Below, piece after piece: positions 17,055-25,598 of a stretch of 45,736 bases of DNA. The stretch comes from Thioalkalivibrio sp. HK1 (GTDB taxonomy: Bacteria > Pseudomonadota > Gammaproteobacteria > HK1). The stretch lies in NCBI GenBank assembly GCA_000583135.1, contig JFBG01000075.1, positions 1 to 45,736 of the forward strand. The letters are read 5' to 3'. Both the position numbers and the translations under genes were made by a program. The notes under the pieces were generated by a model, which saw nothing but the letters and a program-made list of their open reading frames with translations, was not told the origin of the DNA and made no database searches. How positions within the stretch are numbered: the stretch's first letter is position 1; each line of letters begins with the position of its first letter.

Positions 17055-19142
17055 TCAATCGAGCCGGAGCCCTTCGATGACGTGGATCGTTGCCGGGAAG
17101 GCCCAAGGCAGGTTCAATCCCGCTTGCATCAGCCAAGCGCCGCCGGCTTCCAGTGCGGTCGATTTCAGCAGCGGATTCCCTCGCGAGAGGGCGGGGCATC
17201 GATCCCGGGTGATCAGGTCGATACGATAGCGGGCGGTGGGATCGAGTCCGGTCAGGACCAGTGGCCTCGGGGCGATTTGGCGCGAGGTGTGCGATTTGGC
17301 GGCGAAAACGACGAAACGGTCTTGCGTCTTCGCAAGTTGCATCTCCGCGATGATCGCCTCGTCGGCGCTGTCGAGGCGAAGGATATCGGCGTGAAATAGC
17401 CAATCGCGATTGGCTTTCCACCATCGACAGACCCTTTTCAGCACCGCCGCTTCGTCTTCGTCGAGCTCGCGCAGATCCATCTCGAAGCCGAAATGACGTT
17501 GCGCGGCGACCCAAGCGCGCAGGTGGATATCGAGCGTTCTTCCCGAGGTATGGCATCGGCGGGGACCGACGTGGCTTCCGGTGACCGCCGCCGGCAAGAA
17601 CAAGGCGGCTTCGTGTTGGATGCGAAGCCGCTCCAAGGCGTCGTTGCTGTCGCTGAGCCACACCCGCGGGCAGCGTTCCAAGATGCCGTAGTCGATGCGA
17701 CCGCCCCCGCTGGCACAGGATTCGATTTCGACCTTGGGGTGCGCCGAGCGCAAGCGATCGAGCAGCGCCAGCAGCGCCCGGGTTTGACCGGCGTCGGCCA
17801 ACGGCAGAACCCGGTTGTGATCCCATTTGATGTACTCGATATCATGGCTCGTCAGCAGGCGATGCAGGCATTCGAAAAGATATTCGAAGACCTCGCCTCG
17901 CTTCAAATCGAGGACGCGCTGTCGGCGTCCTTCGATCTGATCCGGCGGCCCTGAAATCCACTGCGGATGCGCCCGCGCCAGATCCGAATCGCAACTGACC
18001 ATCTCCGGCTCGAGCCAGAGCCCGAAGCCCATGCCCAGCGATCGCACCCTCTCGATCAGCGGCGTCAGCCCTTGCGGATACTTGCGCTCATCGACCTGCC
18101 AATCCCCCAATGACGATGTATCGTCATCGCGGCGGCCGAACCAGCCATCGTCGAGGACGAAGCGCTCGGCCCCGAAATCGGCGGCACGCTGCGCGATATC
18201 GTTCAAGGTCTCGATATCGTGATCGAAGTAGATCGCCTCCCAGCAGTTGTAATGCACCGGTCGTTTGAGCGAGGCATCGGGCCAGCGCACCACACGGTCG
18301 CGTAAGTGCCGTTGCAGCGCCGTGGCCGCTCCGTTGAGCCCGGCATTCGACCAGACAAGGTACAAGGTCGCGGTGGTGAATTCGGTGGCGGCATCGGGTT
18401 CGCTGCCGCGGGCATGGCCGAATTGCACTTGGCGCCGGCCGTCGGGCAGTTCTTCGGCGATCATCGAATGCCCCCCGGACCAAGCATAGTGGCAGGCATG
18501 GACCTCCCCGGCGGTATCGGTCGCGCCTTTCGCCGGGAGATAAAGGCCGGGGAAGTGTTCATGCCCCGTGCGACCGGTGGGATTGTTGCGCGCTCGAATC
18601 CCGGCGGACCAACGATGGGTCGAGGTCTGGAATTCGCCGCACCAGCGTCCCGAGAACTCGATCAATTCCCGCCCTTGTTGGGGGGCGGGAAAAACCGGCG
18701 CCGCCAGCCAATCGAGGTGGACCGGCTGCGTGCTTCGAAGACCGGCATGGCAGGTGATGATTCCGGTTTCCGGGTGGATGCGAAATTCCGCATGCCATGT
18801 CAGTCCCGCCGAATCGTCGCAGGCTTGGAATCGGATGCGATTCGTCGATTCGCTTATAGACTCGAGGCGAAGTTCAAGGTGCAGTGCGCTCCCGTCGCCT
18901 CGGCGCAGGGCAAGACCCGCTTGGCCGGGGAAAGTGTCGATGGCCAGCGGGCATAAAGTCAGCGGCGGATTGGCGTCGAGCATGCCGCCGGTGACATCGA
19001 TCTCGGAGGCCGCCGCCAAGTCCTCGAGGATCTCGTCGGCGGGCAAGGAGCGCCCCCAGTAGATGATCGCGGGTAGATGATGACCTTCGCTTGCGAATAC
19101 CAGCGTTTGATGCCCGTCGTCCAAGCGCAGGCATCGCCTCAT
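17055..19142 (-). CDS. Alpha-galactosidase, GH36
   Basis: 695 residues, the normal GH36 length. An N-terminal beta-sandwich is followed by the barrel: NCWEAIYFDHDIETL, FVLDDGWFGRRDDDTSSLGDW, FGLWLEPEMVS. The nucleophile Asp441 lies in YIKWDHNR, the substrate loop is ESCASGGGRIDYGILER, and the acid/base is Asp498 in WLSDSND. It releases terminal alpha-galactose from raffinose-type sugars or galactosyl-polyols. No signal peptide, so it acts in the cytoplasm after import. The ATG (MRRCLRL) overlaps the permease stop as ATGA, fixing the start. It belongs to ABC locus A. Confidence 0.95.
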   Translation of the reverse strand: MRRCLRLDDGHQTLVFASEGHHLPAIIYWGRSLPADEILEDLAAASEIDVTGGMLDANPPLTLCPLAIDTFPGQAGLALRRGDGSALHLELRLESISESTNRIRFQACDDSAGLTWHAEFRIHPETGIITCHAGLRSTQPVHLDWLAAPVFPAPQQGRELIEFSGRWCGEFQTSTHRWSAGIRARNNPTGRTGHEHFPGLYLPAKGATDTAGEVHACHYAWSGGHSMIAEELPDGRRQVQFGHARGSEPDAATEFTTATLYLVWSNAGLNGAATALQRHLRDRVVRWPDASLKRPVHYNCWEAIYFDHDIETLNDIAQRAADFGAERFVLDDGWFGRRDDDTSSLGDWQVDERKYPQGLTPLIERVRSLGMGFGLWLEPEMVSCDSDLARAHPQWISGPPDQIEGRRQRVLDLKRGEVFEYLFECLHRLLTSHDIEYIKWDHNRVLPLADAGQTRALLALLDRLRSAHPKVEIESCASGGGRIDYGILERCPRVWLSDSNDALERLRIQHEAALFLPAAVTGSHVGPRRCHTSGRTLDIHLRAWVAAQRHFGFEMDLRELDEDEAAVLKRVCRWWKANRDWLFHADILRLDSADEAIIAEMQLAKTQDRFVVFAAKSHTSRQIAPRPLVLTGLDPTARYRIDLITRDRCPALSRGNPLLKSTALEAGGAWLMQAGLNLPWAFPATIHVIEGLRLD

Positions 19143-19987
19143 TTGACGGCTCCGAGCGTAAGCCCCGCAATGAAATGGCGCTGCATCAGGAAGAACATCG
19201 ATACCGGGGGCAAGGCGGCGACGATGGATCCCGCCGAGACCAAATGCCATGCGGCCAGCCATTGACCGTTCAGCGAATACAAACCGGCGGTGATCGGCTG
19301 CGAATCGGCGCCTTGGGTGAGCACCGTGGCCCAGAAGTAGTCGTTCCAGATGAAAGTGAAGATCAACACCGACAGGGCGGCGATGGCCGGTTTCATCAGC
19401 GGCACCACGATGTAGCGAAAAATGCGAAATTCGCTGACCCCCTCGACCCGGGCGGCCTCGATCAATTCCCGCGGCAAGGCGCGGATGAAATTTCGCATGA
19501 ACAGGGTGCAAAACCCGGTCTGGAAAGCGATGTGAAACATCACCAATCCGCTGACGCTGTTGTACATGCCCAGTTGCAAGGTCAAATCGCGTACCGGCAC
19601 CATCAAGATCTGGAAGGGGATGAAATTGCCCGCCACGAACATGAAAAAGACCAACAGATTGGCCTTGAAGCGGTAGACGGCCAGCGCGAAACCGGTCATG
19701 CAAGACAGGGCCACCGAGCCGATGACGGTCGGGATCGTCACCTTGAAGCTATTCAGCAGATATTGCCCGATCGGTGTGTTTTCGAAGATCGCGGTGTAGT
19801 TTTCGAGCATGTTGAACTCGCTCGGCCACCCCCAGTAGTTGCCGGAGATGATGTCCCCGGCGGAGCGGACCGAGGTCAATGCCACCGCCAGCAGCGGCAG
19901 CAGCCAGACGATCAGTGCGATCGGCAGCAGGATCTTGTAGGCCCACCGGGCCGGCGGGCTTGCTTGTTCGATAGGACGTGGATACAT
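19139..19987 (-). CDS. Sugar ABC permease 2 (MalG type), locus A
   Basis: 282 residues with six hydrophobic segments. The EAA loop typical of binding-protein-dependent permeases reads ELIEAARVEGVSEFRIFRYIVVPLMKPA, and the protein ends in the MalG-like RHFIAGLTLGAVK. MYPRPIEQ is chosen as start, with TM1 at about residues 15-35. An open frame continues 54 nt upstream to further Met codons, but that DNA is a copy of the end of permease 1 (see the repeat at 20000). There is no clear ribosome site before any candidate, so the start is uncertain. The stop overlaps the alpha-galactosidase start. Confidence 0.9.
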   Translation of the reverse strand: MYPRPIEQASPPARWAYKILLPIALIVWLLPLLAVALTSVRSAGDIISGNYWGWPSEFNMLENYTAIFENTPIGQYLLNSFKVTIPTVIGSVALSCMTGFALAVYRFKANLLVFFMFVAGNFIPFQILMVPVRDLTLQLGMYNSVSGLVMFHIAFQTGFCTLFMRNFIRALPRELIEAARVEGVSEFRIFRYIVVPLMKPAIAALSVLIFTFIWNDYFWATVLTQGADSQPITAGLYSLNGQWLAAWHLVSAGSIVAALPPVSMFFLMQRHFIAGLTLGAVK

Positions 19988-20332
19988 AGTCGGGATTGTT
20001 TTTTTATCCGCACCCTTCGAGCCCCAAGCCATCCAAGGCAAAAGAGGCGATGGCGAGGACCGTCATGGTGTGAGTTCGATACTTTGCGATCGATTGCGGC
20101 AGGTCTTGACCGCTTTCAAGCGCTTCGAATCCAATCCGACCGCTTGATGTCTCTTGCGCAGATCTCTTGATGGTATTTCCTTCGATGCGTTTTTGCACGA
20201 AATAAAGCGGGGTCGAAATTTCCGTCTTGCGCTTGATTTTGCGCTCGGCTCCCACCGCGCTTGATCCGACGCTTGGCTGCGCATCGTCGATTCGGTTCGA
20301 TTAGATTAGATTCGATTCGATGGAGCGGAAGG
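19988..20332. other. Junction region upstream of permease 2
   Basis: No gene seen. It contains the left copy of the 20-bp direct repeat (20000-20019). Further on is a short purine/pyrimidine run of repeated GATT-type words (20288-20322, reading TTCGATTAGATTAGATTC), which could be a promoter or decayed sequence. Any promoter driving permease 2 and the alpha-galactosidase after the insertion would have to lie here or upstream of 22297. Confidence 0.4.
20000..20019. repeat. Left copy of 20-bp direct repeat flanking the insertion
   Basis: Six T's followed by ATCCGC (20000-20011) are identical to 24538-24549. The next eight bases match at six positions, giving 18 of 20. Read on the minus strand it copies the last codons and TAA of the permease 1 gene. 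Confidence 0.6.
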
Positions 20333-22297
20333 CTATTCCCAGAACTTCTCTTGCCAACCCATGTCGGGGATCTCCTCGACGACCTCGAAAGCGATCGCAT
20401 CATGGAATTCCCGCCCATGGCGATCTCTTACGGTGACACTCAAGCGGTGGATGCCCGCCGACAGATCCGCCGGCAGATCGGCGGTCCAAAGGTGGGACGA
20501 TGAATCGGTCCACAACCACCGATCCATGGGGCCGACCTTGCCCGCCCATATCGAGCCTCGGAATACCTCGTAGCCATCGTTACCGGTTGCCGATGCCATC
20601 GCCCGACGGGTGTCGTTGAGCTGGCGGAAAAGGGCATGAGGATCCGAGACGTCGATCGATCGGATCTTGGCCTCGCCATTGCCTTGCTGGGTACGCTTGG
20701 CTTCGATCGCCTCTTGGCCATCGATGGACAAGGTGACCTTGGAGCCGCGGTTGCCGTTCCATACGTTGATCACCGCCCAAGTATCGCCCTCCAAGTCCTT
20801 GCGGGTGAGCATATTGACATCGCCCATCTCGTTCAGGCTCACCGGGGGCAGGATATCCGCCCGCTCGTTGCCGTAGGCGTCGACGAAATTCGAAAGCCTC
20901 GTCGCCCACTTGCGGTAGCGGGGGGAGTTGAATGAGATATGGAACTGCTCGAGGTGGGAGTGAGTGAAGGATCGATAGGTATCCATATAGTCCTTACCGG
21001 AAAAGGTCAGGGAATAAAACCCGCGGGGCGCCCCCAAACGCTGGGGCGCACCGGGAACGCCGTCGTCGTTCAAACTACCGGACCACCATGAGCCCGACAG
21101 CGCCCCGGCGACGATCTGGTGGAAAGGCGCCGGACCGACGCCGGTATTTTCTTTCCAGCCCTCGAAGTGTTCGCCGATCAGAATGTTCTCGGTGGTATGG
21201 GTATGGCCGGAAAGACCGAGCACCGGGCGTTTTCCCAAGATCTCGACCAAGGCGTCCAAATTGTCGGTTTGGTGTTTGGCGGCGGTGTTGTCGGTGAAGG
21301 TCTGGAAGGGAATATGAGCGCTGATGACGATCAATCGATCCGCCGGAACATGGGATAGATCGTTCGAAAGCCACTTCAACTGCCGGTCATGGATAACGCC
21401 GTTGTAGGTCGGTTTCGCCGCCGGATCGCAAAATGGATGATCGTCGATGCCGTTGCATGGATAGCGGACATTGTCCAAGGTCACGAAATGAACTTGCCCT
21501 ATATCGAATGAATAGTATTCAGGCCCCCATTCGCGTCGGAAAGTGTCGAGGGAGTGCGCATCGTTTTTTGCATCGAAGTCGAGATCGTGGTTGCCGCCGA
21601 CATAATATTGCGGAGTGTCACCGATGGCGATGATCTTTTTGAAGCGTGGATAGAGCGATAGATCGTCGCCCATGATATCACCGGTGAACAACAAGCATTC
21701 GGTATCGTCGTTGTCTCGGGCGGCCAGCATCTTGCCCGCGGTTTCGCGCACATAGGATACTTGCATGTTGAAATGGGGCTGGGCATCGCCGAAGACGAGG
21801 CATTCGAAATCGTCGCGATCGGAATTATCCTCGATGAGCGGGAAATTCACGGACTTTGGCATCGGGCCGGTCGGCTCGATCCCCCCGAAGCGTAGGTCGG
21901 GGGAACCTGCGATCTTATGAATGTAGTTGAACTGCGGGACCATCATCTCATCCACCGGCGTTGCATAGCCTGCGGGTTTGGTGATGAAAAGATTCATGTC
22001 ATCGTAGATCGGCAAGCGATAGATGCCCTTGGCATCGGTGAGGGTGACTTCGCGGCCGTTGGAGACCGAAACGCCCTCGATTCCGGCTTCGCCCTCGTCC
22101 ATTTTGCTGTTGCGGTTGGCATCGAGGAATACGGTTCCGGTCGCTCGGCTCGGGGCGGTATCGCCGGCGATCACCTCGATGGTGCCGATATAGCGCGTAT
22201 CCTTGGCGAAGACCGGAGTGGTCGCAGTGACGGCTATGATAAGGGCGATGGCCGCAATGGCCACCGAATGGAGCATCGAAGTTTCGGGCAGTTTCAT
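20333..22297 (-). CDS. Exported calcineurin-like metallophosphoesterase with N- and C-terminal beta domains
   Basis: 654 residues. Signal peptide (AIAAIALIIAVTATTPVFA), then a small SdrD-B-like sandwich (GTVFLDANRNSKMDEGEAGI ... GIYRLPIY) as in the MetallophosN arrangement. Next is the phosphoesterase core with GDAQPH, FTGDIMGDD, GGNHDLDF, SAHIPF and LSGHTHTTE metal ligands, and a C-terminal beta domain with SLTFSGKDY, WAVINVWNGNRGSKV and HRLSVTVRDRHGREFHD. Acts in the periplasm or outside. The substrate cannot be read. GGAAA precedes the ATG. It lies between the methyltransferase and permease 2, 278 nt downstream of the former. Confidence 0.88.
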   Translation of the reverse strand: MKLPETSMLHSVAIAAIALIIAVTATTPVFAKDTRYIGTIEVIAGDTAPSRATGTVFLDANRNSKMDEGEAGIEGVSVSNGREVTLTDAKGIYRLPIYDDMNLFITKPAGYATPVDEMMVPQFNYIHKIAGSPDLRFGGIEPTGPMPKSVNFPLIEDNSDRDDFECLVFGDAQPHFNMQVSYVRETAGKMLAARDNDDTECLLFTGDIMGDDLSLYPRFKKIIAIGDTPQYYVGGNHDLDFDAKNDAHSLDTFRREWGPEYYSFDIGQVHFVTLDNVRYPCNGIDDHPFCDPAAKPTYNGVIHDRQLKWLSNDLSHVPADRLIVISAHIPFQTFTDNTAAKHQTDNLDALVEILGKRPVLGLSGHTHTTENILIGEHFEGWKENTGVGPAPFHQIVAGALSGSWWSGSLNDDGVPGAPQRLGAPRGFYSLTFSGKDYMDTYRSFTHSHLEQFHISFNSPRYRKWATRLSNFVDAYGNERADILPPVSLNEMGDVNMLTRKDLEGDTWAVINVWNGNRGSKVTLSIDGQEAIEAKRTQQGNGEAKIRSIDVSDPHALFRQLNDTRRAMASATGNDGYEVFRGSIWAGKVGPMDRWLWTDSSSHLWTADLPADLSAGIHRLSVTVRDRHGREFHDAIAFEVVEEIPDMGWQEKFWE

Positions 22298-22575
22298 GAG
22301 TTTTTCCGGTCAATGAATTTCGTTGCGAAAAAAACGAACGAGATTTCGATGTTTCGGTTTCGGCCCCGTATGCTCGCTACAAGCCTTTCGAGCGAAGCCT
22401 CCGGCATCGTTTTCAGTCCCCGAGCATCGTGCCTTGCATCGAGACCCAACGCCGGCACTTGGTCGATGTCGATGATCATGGGTGATCATAGTGGAAATTT
22501 CCAGAATCGGAAAGGGTCGCAAAGCGTAACACACAATAAAAACAAGCGAATCCTTCCCTCACGATGGCAAGCGAT
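22298..22575. other. Gap upstream of the metallophosphoesterase
   Basis: No gene seen. Two close TGATCA palindromes (about 22480-22497) and a pair of TTTCGG words (22350-22365) could be regulatory. The part next to the methyltransferase stop is AT-richer. Confidence 0.3.
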
Positions 22576-24156
22576 TTACATACGGCAACCTTCGAATAAA
22601 TATTGCTGCCGCGCTATATCGATCCCCTCGATCGCGGACAATAAAAAATCGGCGGGAAGTCTGGCGAGTTCTTTGGGTTCCAATTGATACAATCCGCCAC
22701 CATAAACCCGGCTTTCGTCCAAAAAGCTTTCGGTACGGATGGATTGTAGCAAAGAAAATACTTTGCCCATGCACTCGTCGTTATTCTGCAAGGCCTGTTG
22801 AAGCGGGCTTTTCGGGTACAGCAGCAAATAAACATTGGCCGTGATGGCCTGTGATTGGTTCCACAAAAAGCGAAAGGGTGGGCTTGATTTTCCCGTTCGT
22901 CCCATATAGGTGCATAAAAACGGCGCCGGCAGACGTTGCTCTTGCGAATACCAAGGCGAGCGACGGCTAGGTAGGTAAAGTTCGTGAACCCTTTGCCGCT
23001 TTCCCGTCTCCAAGTATTCCCAAAAACGAGGAAAGGCTTGCTGAACCTCTTCCTCGGGCAACGGGCAATCGATCAGCGAAAGCGGGCAATCGATAACGGG
23101 ATAGCCGTCTTGGTCGGAGGCAACCACGGTTTTCGATAAATATCTGGGGCTAGGCAAAATCGGTTTTTGAAACCGATGGGGAATGCCAAGCAAGCGAGCT
23201 TTGGCCCGAGGGAGAATAAAAAAACGATTGGCTCCGGTCACGATACCTCGCTTGATGGAAAACAAGTCCCCTAGTTTCCACTTCTCCTCTCGAGTGCGAT
23301 CCGCACCGGGGAATTGTGTCCACCGTCGTGTTACCACGAGCTTGTCATAAGGGACCTGCTGTACGGTATCGGGGCGGGTGATCGATCCGCCGAAAGAAAA
23401 ACGAACCGTCGCCGGACGAGAAGCGTTCTTTTGAAAAACGACGATCGCCGACGATACCAACGCATCGGAGAATTGTACGTCCGAAGGACAAAAACGGTGA
23501 ATATGCAACAGGTGCACATGCTCCAATAAATAGCGTTTGACCGCTTCGCCGTAATTGACGGTCATGAATTCTGAGGGAATCAGCCAGATCCCTATCCCGT
23601 CGTCGGCCAGCCACCGGTCGGCGAGCAGCAAAAAATAGCAATACAGCCCTGCCAATCCACTGATTTTCAATCCCAACTCCCGTTCCACTGCCGCTTTGCA
23701 TCGTTCTTTTTGCTCGGACTTCAAGTGGTGGTGGCGAACATAGGGAGGGTTCGTGAGAATCAAGTTAAATCGTCGGTGCTTCTCGGGAGATGGCTGATCG
23801 ATAAAATCCCCCGGTGTGATTTGCAACCCTTCGCGTTGCCACAACCGCTGCCCGGTCTCGGCAAAGACCTTGTCGATTTCGAAGCCGGCGGAGCGGCGGA
23901 TCAAACTTCTTGGAATATCGTGCTTCAAAGCCGAAAAAAATGCACCGGTGCCGATGGCGGGATCAAGGAAATCGATGACATCCGAACGGCTTTTCCAAAG
24001 ATCTTTCACATACCCGATCATGTTGCGAGCGAGTTCCGGCGGTGTGGCAAATTGCCCCAAGCGGTTGCGCTCGGTGGCATTTTTTAGCCTATCCAACCGC
24101 CGTTGCTCGATCATTCGTCGGTTTTCGATTTCTTCGATGCTGCCCATCGTTCTCAT
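22576..24156 (-). CDS. N6-adenine DNA methyltransferase (Eco57I/XamI class)
   Basis: 526 residues. GQFATPPELARNM (motif X, about 34-46), DPAIGTGAF (motif I, 65-73) and NPPY (motif IV, 136-139) give a class gamma-type adenine methyltransferase. The remaining C-terminal 350 residues look like the target-recognition part, including KWKLGDLFSIKRGIVTGAN. It is predicted to protect the site of the XamI-like endonuclease beside it; XamI itself recognises GTCGAC. The ATG follows the endonuclease stop by 2 nt. Codon use is poorer in GC than the neighbours, a sign of transfer. With the partner broken it may act as an orphan modification enzyme. Confidence 0.88.
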   Translation of the reverse strand: MRTMGSIEEIENRRMIEQRRLDRLKNATERNRLGQFATPPELARNMIGYVKDLWKSRSDVIDFLDPAIGTGAFFSALKHDIPRSLIRRSAGFEIDKVFAETGQRLWQREGLQITPGDFIDQPSPEKHRRFNLILTNPPYVRHHHLKSEQKERCKAAVERELGLKISGLAGLYCYFLLLADRWLADDGIGIWLIPSEFMTVNYGEAVKRYLLEHVHLLHIHRFCPSDVQFSDALVSSAIVVFQKNASRPATVRFSFGGSITRPDTVQQVPYDKLVVTRRWTQFPGADRTREEKWKLGDLFSIKRGIVTGANRFFILPRAKARLLGIPHRFQKPILPSPRYLSKTVVASDQDGYPVIDCPLSLIDCPLPEEEVQQAFPRFWEYLETGKRQRVHELYLPSRRSPWYSQEQRLPAPFLCTYMGRTGKSSPPFRFLWNQSQAITANVYLLLYPKSPLQQALQNNDECMGKVFSLLQSIRTESFLDESRVYGGGLYQLEPKELARLPADFLLSAIEGIDIARQQYLFEGCRM

Positions 24157-24158
24157 GA

Positions 24159-24506
24159 CTAAATCTCCAGTTCTTCCAAATCATCTATTCGATGTTCCCA
24201 CACCCAATCGATTCCCTCGGCCGCTTCATAGCCCAAATACCCGCTGTCGAAATACCCACACAACAAAAGCAGAAACTGCGTATCTTCACCGTACTCATCC
24301 CGGAGTTGTCGTATTTTTATGGCCTCCTCCTTAAGGCGTTTGTTGACGTTGGTAAAGTCGCCTGCGGATTTGGCCTCGATGAAAACCGGTAGACCATTGC
24401 CTCGAGGCTTTTGCGGCTGAATCACTCGATCCGCCGGAATATCGATTCGATGTCGCTCGCCCGCAACGACATCGATATGGAAGCTAAATATGCCCTGAGG
24501 CGCAAA
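24159..24506 (-). pseudogene. XamI-like restriction endonuclease, 5'-truncated
   Basis: The frame is open for 115 codons from a TAG at 24507-24509 to the stop at 24159. The C-terminal part matches the XamI type: HIDVVAGERHRIDIPADRV, then LPVFIEAKSAGDFTNVNKR and LGYEAAEGIDWVWEHRIDD. EAK with the preceding Asp would be the PD-(D/E)xK core. The N-terminal part of the protein is missing: immediately upstream (24510-24541) the sequence runs into the end of the permease gene. The first possible start is GTG 24425, which would leave 88 residues and cut off part of the core. So this is a remnant, followed by the methyltransferase after 2 nt. Confidence 0.75.
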
Positions 24507-24537
24507 CTAGGATGCGATGGTGCCACCGGATACCGGG

Positions 24538-24557
24538 TTTTTTATCCGCGCCGTTCG
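24538..24557. repeat. Right copy of 20-bp direct repeat flanking the insertion
   Basis: Overlaps the last five codons and TAA of permease 1. Identical to 20000-20011 over the first 12 bases and 18/20 overall. Confidence 0.6.
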
Positions 24558-25429
24558 TCTCGATACATCTTGCGCAAGAAGGCGATGATATAGACCATCA
24601 TGATCAAGAACAGGACGACCGCGATCGCCGCTCCGTAGCCCATGCGGAAACCGTATTCGGAAAAGGCTTGCTCGTACATATAAAAGGCGAGGACGCGACT
24701 CGAACCCCAAGGGCCGCCGTCGGTCATGATCGAGATCAGGTCGAAGGATCGAAGGGCTCCGATGACGGTGACCACGAGGGCGATGAAGGTTGCCGGTCGC
24801 AGTTGGGGCAAGATGACATACCACAGCATCTTGAATCCACGCGCGTTATCAAGGCGAGCGGCCTCGATTTGTTCCTTGTCGACGGCATTCAAACCGGTCA
24901 GGTAGAGGATCATGCAATAGGCGGTTTGCGGCCAAAGACCGGCGGCGATGATGCCGTAGGTGACATACGTTTCATCGGCGAGCACCGGGATGGCATCGAA
25001 TCCCATCGCCATCAAGGCGATATTCATCAAGCCGTCGCTGGGATCGTAAAACCAAGCGAACATCAAGCCGACCACGACCTGCGAGATGACGAAGGGGAAG
25101 AAAAACAGCGATTTATAGATACGAATCCCCCGCACCGTCTGGTTCAAAAAAAGCGCGACCGCAAGCCCGGCGGGAATCGCCAACAGATAGAGCACCAACC
25201 AGATGAGGTTGTTCTTCAAAGAGGTATAGAAGGCTTCGTCGTCGATGAGTTCGATATAGTTGCCCAAGCCTACATAGCGCTTCTCGCCGAGGCCGTCCCA
25301 GTCGTAAAGGCTGATACTGATGGACTGGAAGATCGGGGCGATGACATAGACCAAGAACATCAACACTCCGGGCGCAAGAAATAGCCACGGAGCGAGGCGT
25401 TGCTGGTTGGCCCTCCAAAATCCCTTCAT
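24542..25429 (-). CDS. Sugar ABC permease 1 (MalF type), locus A
   Basis: 295 residues with six hydrophobic segments. The EAA loop reads EQIEAARLDNARGFKMLWYVILPQL, and FMFVAGN-type features are absent as expected for the F-type subunit. TDGGPWGSSRVLAFYMYEQAF is the usual F-type stretch after the loop. It should pair with permease 2, from which it is now separated by 4.5 kb. It is preceded by the hairpins at 25447-25579 after the binding-protein gene. Confidence 0.92.
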   Translation of the reverse strand: MKGFWRANQQRLAPWLFLAPGVLMFLVYVIAPIFQSISISLYDWDGLGEKRYVGLGNYIELIDDEAFYTSLKNNLIWLVLYLLAIPAGLAVALFLNQTVRGIRIYKSLFFFPFVISQVVVGLMFAWFYDPSDGLMNIALMAMGFDAIPVLADETYVTYGIIAAGLWPQTAYCMILYLTGLNAVDKEQIEAARLDNARGFKMLWYVILPQLRPATFIALVVTVIGALRSFDLISIMTDGGPWGSSRVLAFYMYEQAFSEYGFRMGYGAAIAVVLFLIMMVYIIAFLRKMYRDERRG

Positions 25430-25446
25430 GGCATCAAAGCCCGAAA

Positions 25447-25479
25447 GACCGCACCCCCGCCCGAGCGGGGGCGATGGTC
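25447..25479. promoter_or_regulatory. Hairpin before permease 1
   Basis: CCCCCGC (25454-25460) and GCGGGGG (25465-25471) pair around CCGA. GACC (25447-25450) and GGTC (25476-25479) extend the stem over an internal loop. It lies 18 nt from the permease start and may affect its translation. Confidence 0.5.
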
Positions 25480-25514
25480 AAAGCGGATGCCCGCAAAACC
25501 TAAGCATCGAAGAT

Positions 25515-25579
25515 GACATGCCAAACCCTTCGAGACGGGGATCGCCCCCGCCCTCGAAGGGTTTTTTGCAAGGCATGTC
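25515..25579. promoter_or_regulatory. Large hairpin between binding-protein and permease genes
   Basis: Outer arms GACATGCC/GGCATGTC (25515-25522, 25572-25579) and inner arms AAACCCTTCGAG/CTCGAAGGGTTT (25523-25534, 25553-25564) form a 20-bp stem with one 7-nt bulge. The loop contains a small CGGGG/CCCCG stem of its own. The position just after the binding-protein stop suggests 3' stabilisation of that message or partial termination, as known for malE-malF type operons. Confidence 0.65.
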
Positions 25580-25598
25580 GCCAAAGAGCATGGAGAAT

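Larger units (their letters stand above)
20020..24537. mobile_element. Probable 4.5-kb insertion in ABC locus A (no mobility genes)
   Basis: The segment between the two repeat copies holds the metallophosphoesterase, the methyltransferase and the endonuclease remnant, none of which belongs to a sugar importer. It splits permease 1 from permease 2, which are normally adjacent. The methyltransferase part is visibly poorer in GC than its neighbours. No transposase, integrase or tRNA target is seen, so the mechanism is unknown. Whether the phosphoesterase came with the restriction genes or was there before is not resolved. Confidence 0.45.

Noticed and set aside
19988..20041. Longer form of permease 2 starting at 20041 or 20032
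   Set aside because: The extra residues are coded by the repeat copy of the end of permease 1 and have no ribosome site, so the ATG at 19987 is preferred.
20275..20325. tRNA-like GGTTCGA words near the insertion edge
   Set aside because: No acceptor or anticodon arms can be paired; only simple repeated GATT/TCGATT words.
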